Virus record (IMG/VR): IMGVR_UViG_3300035182_000245
Location: 1-28,100 of that record
DNA length: 28,100 nucleotides
DNA from: a virus
Reading direction: 5' to 3' (one strand)
Shown in pieces: positions 16,655 to 23,671 of the stretch (its first letter is position 1; every line of letters starts with the position of its first letter). Below the pieces are notes generated by a model. It was not told the origin of the DNA, did not search any database, and worked only from the letters and a program-made list of their open reading frames with translations. The translations under genes were made by a program, and so were the position numbers.

Positions 16655-19060
16655 TTAAATGTTGTCTGTTGGCGTGCTTGTCTCAATGCCAGTACCGCCA
16701 TCCCCAGGATTGATTGGCTTGGCCGGAAACTGCGGGCTAGTGTTTTGGCGCTGCATAACTGGTTGAGCTTGTGGCTGTGGCTGAACAACTGGTTGAGCTT
16801 GTGGCTGCGGGAAATTTGGGTCAATGCCAATAGGATTCGGCACTTGATAACCCGCTCCCTGCATTACAACGTCGGCAATGGGCGCGATGCCTGGTTGCTG
16901 GACAATCTGTGCGCCAGCTTGCATTGCCGCAAACGCTGCTTGAACGCCGACTTGCACTGCTGTTGCATCAATCTTCTTAACTTCGCTGTCTGCCAGCTTG
17001 CTCTTAATATCAAGCTCTTTAGTCTTCAGATCAATCATGCCTCGAATACGCTCTTGCTCTACCGCTTGCTTGATTTGTTCTTTTATCTGCTCGGGTGATT
17101 GCTGCTGATCTACGGCTCGAATAGCCTCAACAACATCGCGCTTAAACGGCACATCCATCAAACTCACGAGGAATGGCAATACTGCTTTTTGATACTCTGC
17201 TGGCATTGACTTCAGCGCCTCGCTCATTGCACCTAACTGTTGCGATCGGTAGCTGTTTGAGCTTGGCACATCTTCCAATGCAACCTTTAAGCGCGTGCGC
17301 TGTATGTCGTTGCTCATATATGCGCGCCCAGTCATTGGGTCTACATCAGTCTTGTTGAGTACAACGGTACGGTCTTCGCGAACTGCGTCGCCTTCGATGA
17401 TTACGGTCGTTTCATTTTCGCCCATTTCTTCGATAATCAGCGCCATAAGCAACTCACCTACCATTGAGCGTGCTGACCGGAAATTATCCATCATCCAAGC
17501 CAATCCTTGATTGGACTGCTCGACTTGCGTTGACTCTTGCAATCCGCTTGTCGCATTGCTTTTTTTACCCATGAAACTCGCGGTTACGCCGCTAACGCGC
17601 TCGATAGCTGATCTGTTGTCCTGGATCATTTGATGTTGCTGATCGTTGAGCTGGTAATCGCGGTGAACCTCAAACCGTGATCCGGGCTTTGCCAGGTGGT
17701 CGGCGTTGAGAACAATATCGCTGTCGTTACGGGCGATCTGCCGACGAAGCTGCGCATCATTCATCTCTACCGCGCCTTTCGTGCGCTCAACGCGCACAAC
17801 AGACAAGCCCCATCGAAGCTTGCTGATGCCCGAATTGAGGGCATCTTGCTGATATAACATCCCACGCACAAAGCCGTAGGGGATGTTAGTCATGTCTTCG
17901 CGGTAGCCCCAGAATGGGACATAAGGGAAGTAGTTATGTGGATAAGGTGAAGGCTCATCACTGAGTTGACGAGGTCCGAGCCAGAAGCAACGGCGCACAC
18001 GGGATATGACGGCTTGTCGTGGCGTGGCTTGGCCGCTGATAACTGCCTCGACATGGCGCGGATTGTTAATATCAAACTCTTCAACTCGGCCATCGACAAA
18101 CCGAATAACAGTCGCATCAACGTAGCGCCTATACCAGATTTCGCTGATGCAGACCTCAAGCGACATGATGTTGAACCAATGCTCTTCCTGCATCGTCCAC
18201 GCTCGCCCGTCTGCGTGTGCGTTCTGCAATCCGGTCGATGCGCCACCGTCGGTCGAACTAAACGAGTGATACCCGAATGCGTCAGTGGCCAGGCCACCCG
18301 ACATAATCAGATCTCTATGCTCGGGGAATGCTGCCGCTGCACGCTCTTTGCTCATCCACTTTTGCCTGCGTAGCCAACGAGCGTCATACAAATCATCTTC
18401 AACGGCCTTCATGTCGTAGTGAATTTCGTTTCTGTGGATAGCATTGCAGCGAAACGGGAACTTAAACGGATCGGTTTCTTTCGTGACTTCGACCCAGCCA
18501 ATGCCGACGGCGATTTGAGACTTGAAAGCTTTGGCGCATGCGCGGTCGGCTTTACTATGGCGCTCGGCTTGATTGAGTTTGAAATTGATGGCGTCGGCCA
18601 CATCATCGCTTCCAGTATCGCCGTTTGCGGTTACACGCCAATCGGTGCGGCTTGATGCTTCGTATCCTTGGATTGAGTGCAGCGTCGGGCTAATCAAGTC
18701 CTCGATTGCCGGGGGTATGCCGTTCTCGCGCTGCAATCGTAGCAGGTCGCTATCGAGTTGATTGCCATCAGCATATTCTGCCTCACGGTCAGCCTTGCTG
18801 CGCCAAACGGGTTGCTGGTCGATCTCCATAATGAGGCGGTGATATTCCTCAAACGTCAGTTCAAGATCATCTTCACCATCGCCATCGCCATCCATGTCGG
18901 TATCAGATTCACCGTCGCAATCCATGTCATCGTCCATGCCCATGTCCTCGTCCATGTCCTCATCTTCACCAATCTCAACGTCAGCGACTGGAAAATCAGC
19001 TTCATTCCTCTTTAGCCGGTTTTTTTCGTCAGCATCATTAAACCCAATAATCATCATCAT
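16655..19060 (-). CDS. Portal protein, P22/933W-like size (801 aa)
   Basis: GAGG overlaps the terminase stop and lies just before ATG-ATG-ATG. Residues 32-67 are an extraordinary acidic run (mostly Asp/Glu with Met/Gly). The body then resembles large portals of the P22/933W kind: DLISPTLHSIQGYEASSRTDW near residue 125, a stem region with VSGVTASFMGKKSNATSG, and a helical C-terminal part. Residues about 640-720 are a charged helix (QQSPEQIKEQIKQAVEQERI), a likely barrel. The C-terminus is Pro/Gln rich with a duplicated QPQAQPV segment. It forms the dodecameric DNA channel at the capsid vertex. Its neighbours are terminase and scaffold genes, as expected. Confidence 0.85.
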   Translation of the reverse strand: MMMIIGFNDADEKNRLKRNEADFPVADVEIGEDEDMDEDMGMDDDMDCDGESDTDMDGDGDGEDDLELTFEEYHRLIMEIDQQPVWRSKADREAEYADGNQLDSDLLRLQRENGIPPAIEDLISPTLHSIQGYEASSRTDWRVTANGDTGSDDVADAINFKLNQAERHSKADRACAKAFKSQIAVGIGWVEVTKETDPFKFPFRCNAIHRNEIHYDMKAVEDDLYDARWLRRQKWMSKERAAAAFPEHRDLIMSGGLATDAFGYHSFSSTDGGASTGLQNAHADGRAWTMQEEHWFNIMSLEVCISEIWYRRYVDATVIRFVDGRVEEFDINNPRHVEAVISGQATPRQAVISRVRRCFWLGPRQLSDEPSPYPHNYFPYVPFWGYREDMTNIPYGFVRGMLYQQDALNSGISKLRWGLSVVRVERTKGAVEMNDAQLRRQIARNDSDIVLNADHLAKPGSRFEVHRDYQLNDQQHQMIQDNRSAIERVSGVTASFMGKKSNATSGLQESTQVEQSNQGLAWMMDNFRSARSMVGELLMALIIEEMGENETTVIIEGDAVREDRTVVLNKTDVDPMTGRAYMSNDIQRTRLKVALEDVPSSNSYRSQQLGAMSEALKSMPAEYQKAVLPFLVSLMDVPFKRDVVEAIRAVDQQQSPEQIKEQIKQAVEQERIRGMIDLKTKELDIKSKLADSEVKKIDATAVQVGVQAAFAAMQAGAQIVQQPGIAPIADVVMQGAGYQVPNPIGIDPNFPQPQAQPVVQPQPQAQPVMQRQNTSPQFPAKPINPGDGGTGIETSTPTDNI

Positions 19061-19067
19061 TTAATCC

Positions 19068-20636
19068 TCATGTTCGCCAATCGGGTGGTGGTGCTTCTTC
19101 GTAAATGTATCCTGCATTTGATGCGAGTATTCCTATCTCTTTGGCCTGCGCCCATTGCCTGAGCGCGTCCGCGCCTTCGCTGCATCCGTTGGACTTATCA
19201 GGCGTGTCATCGCGGAATCGGGCATCTTTTTGATTCCAACTCTTGCGGTAGCCTTCTAGCCGTGCAATCCCTTCCTTGCATTCAACCGCATCAAAATATG
19301 CGCCCTTTAGATGCTTTCGCACTTGGTGGATGCCATCCATAATCCGGCCAATGACTGGCACGGTGACAAAAACATCGCGCGGCATAAGCTCTTCCAACAT
19401 CTCGCGTGTTGTACGGTTAACCATTCCAAGCCGGCGGTGATCCGCGTCGTGCGGTAAAAAATGCGTATCGAACAAGTAGCCCGTTTTACGCAGCTCGGTA
19501 ACGTAGTGCTGCAAATCCTCGTTATGCGCCTCATAGTAGGCTATAAACCTATCCTCGCCGTTTGAGTGTTGGTGAAACCAGATCGCGCAGCCGTCCGAGT
19601 TTCCAATATCCCAAAACGTATTCACCGGCAAATCAAGGATTGGCACGCGCATAATACCGCCACGCTTGCGCAGCTCAGTTAAATCTTTTGCGTAATAAGC
19701 TCCGTCCGCCGATCTCTGCCATGCCTCGACCGTGGAGGAGGGATATTCCTGCCACATCTTCTCTTCTTTGCCGGAAAAGTCCGCATCGCGTGTCGCGACG
19801 TACCAAGCCCGCTGGTCTATATCAATCCTTGCTCCAGTAACACACTCAACTTCATCGAAGTATTCGTGGTCTTTTACCGATATGGCGACGGTACTATTGG
19901 GCATACGGTACTTTGGCTCTTGCCACCAAGCGTAAAAATGGAAGCGATAATCTTTAGGTGTTAGCGGTGCCTTGCTGTTGTATAGGGATTCTGCGCGCTG
20001 GCATATATCGTAAAAATCGCCTTCTGCGCCTTCGGACGTAGATTCGATGACCAATATGCCATTTGCTGGGACTGCTGGGATTGAACCCGTGCTAATTTCA
20101 CGGGCTTTGCCTTGGTCTTTTGCGCATATTTTTCCGTACTCTGATATAAGCAGGCGGTGAATCGTGCCGGATCGCATCGACGTGGCCACGCGGATAGAGC
20201 TATTGTTGTGTGCAAATAATAGTTCGCTCTCGCTATTTTTGACGAGAGGCATTGCATCGCGCAACACTTGTGGCAAGTTGTCGTATGCAAATTTAACTTT
20301 ATCGCGGAAGATGACCGTGGCTGCGGGAAGGTCTTGGGCAATAATCCCGCACCGCTGATTGGACGTGAAAAGCGCATGATCAAGCCAAAGGATGGCAACA
20401 AGCGTCGTCATACCAAGCTGGCGCGCTTTTAATGTTACGTTACGGTGCCATATACGATCAATAAATCGACGCTGTGCGAGGTTGGGGACGAATGGAATGA
20501 CAGTCCCATCTTCGTCGCCATCGCCTTTGATCATGATTTTGTAAAGTAAACCGCTGAAAATGCGCCAATGCGGGTCTGCTAGACACTCGGCAAGTTGTTC
20601 GGGTGTTTGCGGCACAACGCCGATCATATTACTCAT
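19068..20636 (-). CDS. terL: Terminase large subunit (522 aa)
   Basis: This is the packaging motor ATPase and nuclease. Residues 71-78 (ARQLGMTT) are a terminase Walker A variant. Residues 161-169 (RLLISEYGK) are Walker B, with E166 as the likely catalytic acid. Residues 199-203 (STSEG) are the coupling motif. The RNase H-like nuclease contributes D343 (FWDIGNSDG), D397 (HDAD) and D490 (GADALRQW), the usual acidic triad. The ATG overlaps the end of the small-subunit gene by 8 bp. All motifs are intact, so it should be functional. Confidence 0.92.
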   Translation of the reverse strand: MSNMIGVVPQTPEQLAECLADPHWRIFSGLLYKIMIKGDGDEDGTVIPFVPNLAQRRFIDRIWHRNVTLKARQLGMTTLVAILWLDHALFTSNQRCGIIAQDLPAATVIFRDKVKFAYDNLPQVLRDAMPLVKNSESELLFAHNNSSIRVATSMRSGTIHRLLISEYGKICAKDQGKAREISTGSIPAVPANGILVIESTSEGAEGDFYDICQRAESLYNSKAPLTPKDYRFHFYAWWQEPKYRMPNSTVAISVKDHEYFDEVECVTGARIDIDQRAWYVATRDADFSGKEEKMWQEYPSSTVEAWQRSADGAYYAKDLTELRKRGGIMRVPILDLPVNTFWDIGNSDGCAIWFHQHSNGEDRFIAYYEAHNEDLQHYVTELRKTGYLFDTHFLPHDADHRRLGMVNRTTREMLEELMPRDVFVTVPVIGRIMDGIHQVRKHLKGAYFDAVECKEGIARLEGYRKSWNQKDARFRDDTPDKSNGCSEGADALRQWAQAKEIGILASNAGYIYEEAPPPDWRT

Positions 20637-21300
20637 GTTCTATATCCAGCGACACGGGGGAAATCGTCAGCGGGCGCGCTGAATTGCTGATGTTGATGAG
20701 TAGATTGTTGATGATGTCGCCTGCGGATTGGCTCGCATCTTTGATGCCGTAGGCCTGGCGCTCCAAGTCGATCAGCGTTTTTAACGCATCAATCAGCGTT
20801 TTTGCTGTTTTAGATCGCTCGGGCAACTTAATGACCGACATATAAAAGTCATTCAGCTTGTCTCGTCCATTATTGTCCTCGCTGCGCATGATCTGCCCAA
20901 TGCTTTCGAGCATATCGAGCGCACCTTCACCGGTTTGTATATCCAGCTCGGCAAACATCCTTTCAACAATGCTACTTGCTTTATCAATCCGTTTTTGATG
21001 CCTGATTTTCACATCAGCAACATGACTTGCTACGGCTTCAACGATCTGTTTTTCTGTTTTGGTAGCCAACCCAGTCTTGGCTACCATTGATCTGGCAACC
21101 TGTTTGGCGACCATATCATCCGCCCGAGCTTGCACGCGGGCTAATATGTCTCTCGTCCACTCCTCTTTTGCAGCCCGTTTTTGTATTGCTGCATGTGTTA
21201 TCCCTGCATCCTTGGCAATTTCCCTAATCGGCTTTGTCCCTGCTCGATATTCAAGCTCAATCGTCGTCCAATCAATTACGCGCTTAATCTGTACATTCAT
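20629..21300 (-). CDS. terS: Terminase small subunit (223 aa)
   Basis: Residues about 20-48 form a DNA-binding helix-turn-helix (TKPIREIAKDAGITHAAIQKRAAKEEW), as in terminase small subunits that recognise packaging sites. A long helical central region (residues 50-150) and a C-terminal tail follow. It is the first gene of the late operon, overlapping terL. The only reasonable start is the ATG at 21300, because an in-frame TAG lies eight codons upstream with no other start between. It has no ribosome-binding site. A TATACT box lies seven bases ahead of the ATG, so the mRNA may be leaderless. Confidence 0.85.
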   Translation of the reverse strand: MNVQIKRVIDWTTIELEYRAGTKPIREIAKDAGITHAAIQKRAAKEEWTRDILARVQARADDMVAKQVARSMVAKTGLATKTEKQIVEAVASHVADVKIRHQKRIDKASSIVERMFAELDIQTGEGALDMLESIGQIMRSEDNNGRDKLNDFYMSVIKLPERSKTAKTLIDALKTLIDLERQAYGIKDASQSAGDIINNLLINISNSARPLTISPVSLDIEHE

Positions 21301-21307
21301 GCACGAG

Positions 21308-21337
21308 AGTATAGCTTTTAACTATAAAACTTATCCA
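21308..21337 (-). promoter_or_regulatory. Candidate leftward promoter for the late operon
   Basis: On the minus strand TATACT (21308-21313) is preceded, 18 bp upstream, by TGGATA (21332-21337). The predicted start of transcription falls on or within a few bases of the terS ATG, explaining the missing ribosome-binding site. The -35 box is weak (4/6) and directly abuts the palindrome at 21338-21357, as if the promoter needs or is blocked by a regulator there. Confidence 0.45.
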
Positions 21338-21357
21338 GTACAGCAATTTTGCTGTAC
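21338..21357. promoter_or_regulatory. Perfect palindromic operator candidate
   Basis: GTACAGCAA and TTGCTGTAC are perfect 9-bp inverted arms separated by two bases. The site sits between the leftward terminase promoter and the rightward control region, adjacent to the -35 box. Dyads like this bind dimeric regulators. No regulator gene that would obviously recognise it is in the window. It could also be a short hairpin. Confidence 0.55.
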
Positions 21358-21444
21358 AAACGCAGTGCATGTGCGCATACTTATTTTGTCGATGTTGGTA
21401 ACTTAGACTTTTTGCCGTCCTCAATCAGCAGTTTGCACATATCC

Positions 21445-21477
21445 GCCCGGAAGCATTAACACCTTCCGGGCTTTTTT
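21445..21477 (+). terminator. Rho-independent terminator, rightward
   Basis: GCCCGGAAG pairs perfectly with CTTCCGGGC across a nine-base loop and is followed by six Ts. There is no rightward gene between the terS start (21300) and this site, so it would stop a short transcript of unknown origin or shield the downstream promoter. It lacks a T run on the other strand and therefore points rightward only. Confidence 0.8.
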
Positions 21478-21551
21478 GCGCCTTGTGCTTGGTATTTCTC
21501 GGGTGAGCGCTCACCGACTGAAAAATAAATTGTGAAAACACAAAAAAAGTG

Positions 21552-21580
21552 TTGACTTCATTGTGATAAAAGCATATACT
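21552..21580 (+). promoter_or_regulatory. Strong sigma70-type promoter for the early genes
   Basis: TTGACT (21552-21557) and TATACT (21575-21580) are spaced by 17 bp, each 5/6 to consensus. Transcription would start near 21587, about 43 bases before the first gene. The 14-bp string from 21574 to 21587 (ATATACTTTATTCA) recurs exactly on the minus strand at 28083-28096, ahead of the right-end operon. Confidence 0.75.
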
Positions 21581-21629
21581 TTATTCAAGGTTAGGGAATG
21601 GACTTAACCACAAACACAGAGAGACAAAA

Positions 21630-21926
21630 ATGAAATTTGAAGTTGAAATGTTCCAAAAACTAGAAAAGTTTTTGGTGCCTGAATGGGACGAATGCGCCTA
21701 TATGGAAGGCGTGCCTCTCAAGCACCGAATTTTTGAAAGCATCGAAATTCTCCCCCCGGATATGCAGGCGGAAATCCTCGAAGATGAGCCGATGACCGAG
21801 CTGATCGAAATCAGCGCATTCACCATCAAGGGTGAAAAATCCATTATGGTTCGTCCCACGGATGGAGACTGGGACTGTAAACCATTAATCGTCCAGGTGG
21901 TGTTTGATACCATCACCCAGGAATGA
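21630..21926 (+). CDS. Small acidic early protein (98 aa), unrecognised
   Basis: It is the first gene after a consensus promoter. The leader ends AGAGAGACAAAAATG, giving a GA-rich ribosome-binding site. The protein is acidic (many Glu/Asp, few Arg) and soluble, with no signal peptide or membrane segment. It contains DMQAEILEDEPMTELIEISAF in the middle and ends in a beta-like IVQVVFDTITQE. I do not recognise the family. Small acidic early phage proteins often bind host enzymes, but nothing specific is visible. Confidence 0.7.
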   Translation: MKFEVEMFQKLEKFLVPEWDECAYMEGVPLKHRIFESIEILPPDMQAEILEDEPMTELIEISAFTIKGEKSIMVRPTDGDWDCKPLIVQVVFDTITQE

Positions 21927-21955
21927 CCTGAACCACAAAAACGAAGGAGACAAAA

Positions 21956-22321
21956 ATGAACAACATGACCCGCGCAGAATCCATCCTCGAAAAAAACAAG
22001 GATGTGTTGATCGAATTTTTTGTGGGATTCGCGTCCTGCGAGTATTACAACGGTACGAGCTACCAGCTCTACCTAGACCTGCACGATGACACTATGTTCA
22101 TCCACCAAGAGGCCAGTGACCAATCATGGTTGCAACGAGATGACGGTTCAATTATTCAGATTGACCGCGTAAGCGGTTATTGCGACATCCCTGAGGATGA
22201 GCAGTATCAAGATGGTGACGACATCAATGATTTTGGCTATGACGCGTTTATAAAAAACGTGGCCTCCCTCATTGCCGATGCCCTCCTAGCCTGGACGGAA
22301 GATGACTGGGAACTAATCTGA
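21956..22321 (+). CDS. Small acidic early protein (121 aa), unrecognised
   Basis: A strong GAAGGAG lies seven bases before the ATG. The region before it is a near copy of the leader of the previous gene. The protein is very acidic, has a helical opening (TRAESILEKNKDVLIEFFVG), a Tyr/Asp-rich middle (DIPEDEQYQDGDDINDFGYD) and ends WTEDDWELI. No known domain. It could be a DNA-mimic type protein from its charge, but this is speculation. Confidence 0.7.
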   Translation: MNNMTRAESILEKNKDVLIEFFVGFASCEYYNGTSYQLYLDLHDDTMFIHQEASDQSWLQRDDGSIIQIDRVSGYCDIPEDEQYQDGDDINDFGYDAFIKNVASLIADALLAWTEDDWELI

Positions 22322-22358
22322 TTCCCACCGGCCAGCACCCACAAATAGAGAGAAAATT

Positions 22359-22880
22359 ATGTATACCACCCTAAACAAGATACGACAATGCGGACCATGC
22401 GCAACCGGTTGGGAAAAACTGTTAAAAAATTTAGGTAAGGTAAAAGCGGATGACGAGGAGCTACCACTCTTAACTGTGCTTGATAGCAACGGAATTGATG
22501 ATGCCATATGGTGTTTTCGTGCCATCGACGGTAACGATACTGATATGCGACGGTATGCTATTTGTTGTATACGCCAAGTGCTGCACCAGATTACAGACCC
22601 ACGCAGCATTGCAGCCATTGAAATAGCAGAACGCCACCTCGACGGCCAAGCGACGGATGAGGAGCTAAGGGAATCGCGCATGTCTGCTTATATTGCATAT
22701 ACAGAATCAAAATCCATGCCGGACTATATCGCATATACCGCAGCTTCTGTTCCTATCACACGATATGTTGCCACTACTATCGAATATGTTATATCTGCCG
22801 CGTCTACGCTCATGGATGAGCGCACAGTGCAAGAGACAGAATTACGCCGGATGCTATCGCTAGGTAAAAGCTCCAGTTAG
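22359..22880 (+). CDS. Conserved phage protein with CGPC motif (173 aa)
   Basis: The opening has Cys-Gly-Pro-Cys at residues 11-14, followed by TGWEKLLKNLGKVKADDEELPLL, LDSNGIDDAIWCFRA, and TDPRSIAAIEIAERHLDGQATDEEL. This is a recurrent but functionally unassigned family in phages and prophages; other members end in Ala-rich repeats, which here are replaced by two IAYT segments. The CGPC pair looks like a redox or metal site, but there is no thioredoxin fold that I can see. It closes the first rightward operon. Confidence 0.75.
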   Translation: MYTTLNKIRQCGPCATGWEKLLKNLGKVKADDEELPLLTVLDSNGIDDAIWCFRAIDGNDTDMRRYAICCIRQVLHQITDPRSIAAIEIAERHLDGQATDEELRESRMSAYIAYTESKSMPDYIAYTAASVPITRYVATTIEYVISAASTLMDERTVQETELRRMLSLGKSSS

Positions 22881-23035
22881 CCCCAACATTCATACAAGAC
22901 TCGCAAGAGAAAATCAGCCAGCCGTGTTACGCCGGCTCTGAGCATCCTAGCCGCCCATGCTTTGTGGGTAGTCCATTTTTCAGGAGCACTTGTGACGCTT
23001 TATGCTGCTTAAATAAAAAAAACTTATGGGTTAAT
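22881..23035. other. Gene-free stretch upstream of the terminator
   Basis: I see no gene here. The RNA could fold into two weak hairpins: AGCCG with CGGCT near 22920-22936, and CCCA with TGGG near 22954-22968. A short frame of six codons behind AGGAG (GTG at about 22992) is too small to call. The stretch may be the 3' untranslated region of the 173-aa gene. Confidence 0.4.
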
Positions 23036-23058
23036 AAAGAGGCTTATGCCTCTTTTTT
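23036..23058 (+). terminator. Rho-independent terminator after the first early operon
   Basis: AAAGAGGC pairs with GCCTCTTT around a TTAT loop, and the T tract continues for three more bases. It lies 155 bases after the stop of the 173-aa gene, and separates that operon from the AT-rich region and the methyltransferase promoter. Confidence 0.75.
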
Positions 23059-23161
23059 GCTTTCATGACCATCGCAAAAATGATTATACATGTGAAATAC
23101 AAGCTATTTACGAGGATAAGTTGTTGATTTTTATGTTATTACTTGTTTTACGGTTTTACGC

Positions 23162-23250
23162 ATATATAGATAGATAAATAGAGAGAGAAAAATAGATAGA
23201 TAGATATAGATATAGATATATATATGTATAATTGTATAATTGTATTATAC
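23162..23250. repeat. AT-rich GATA/TA microsatellite tract
   Basis: Runs of GATA, GA and TA are followed by tandem TGTATAAT-like units (three overlapping TATAAT-type boxes). No gene covers the 600 bases between the terminator and the methyltransferase promoter. The tract would melt easily and could serve as a replication or transcription control region. Nothing identifies an initiator here. Confidence 0.7.
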
Positions 23251-23546
23251 AACAAAAATCAATGACTTAGCTTCTTAAAACTTCTGCATAACCACTGTAA
23301 AATCAAAAATGACCATCAACGCCCCCCAGTTCTGGGTTTTGTAGGCGATCTTGGATGTTGGTTGGCGTAGTTGGTTTTTTCTGCGCGGGTGTTAACGCCA
23401 CATGCCAATTAAACTTAATTAGACGGATTCTAAGGCGAAAATAATCGTTATGAATGCCGATGTAGCGGTAAGCTGTAAAAATGGCTTACGCAGCCTATGC
23501 GTTTGTTGGCATTGGTTGTGGTCGGGGGGGCGCCTGGCTTTTTTCA

Positions 23547-23575
23547 TTGCTGGCTTATTTGAACTTTGGTACAAT
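23547..23575 (+). promoter_or_regulatory. Promoter for the methyltransferase operon
   Basis: TTGCTG (23547-23552) and TACAAT (23570-23575) are separated by 17 bp. Transcription would begin near 23582, giving a leader of about 90 bases that is mostly the hairpin described next. Confidence 0.55.
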
Positions 23576-23598
23576 CCTCATCAACAGGCCGCACCCTT

Positions 23599-23671
23599 AA
23601 CCTCTTGTTTTTTTGTGAAGTGCCACGCCGTGCGGGTCGTGGTGCTTCACAAAACGCCAAGAGGTTTTTTT
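23599..23671 (+). promoter_or_regulatory. Long two-part leader hairpin with T run, covering the RBS
   Basis: The outer arms AACCTCTTG (23599-23607) and CAAGAGGTT (23658-23666) pair perfectly. A three-by-three internal loop follows, then a 17-bp stem (23611-23627 with 23638-23654; all pairs Watson-Crick except two G-U) closed by a ten-base loop. Seven Ts (23665-23671) end at the start codon. The outer right arm contains AAGAGG, the ribosome-binding site of the gene starting at 23672. The structure can therefore act as a terminator or attenuator, as an RBS-blocking switch, or, as DNA, be bound by the ParB-like product. Confidence 0.75.

Noticed and set aside
22992-23012. Six-codon frame behind AGGAG
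   Set aside because: Too short to support; could be chance.
23450-23671. Upstream in-frame extension of the methyltransferase (74 residues)
   Set aside because: It crosses the promoter and the hairpin, has no ribosome-binding site and unusual Cys/Trp-rich composition, while the ATG at 23672 has a site and starts the conserved domain.
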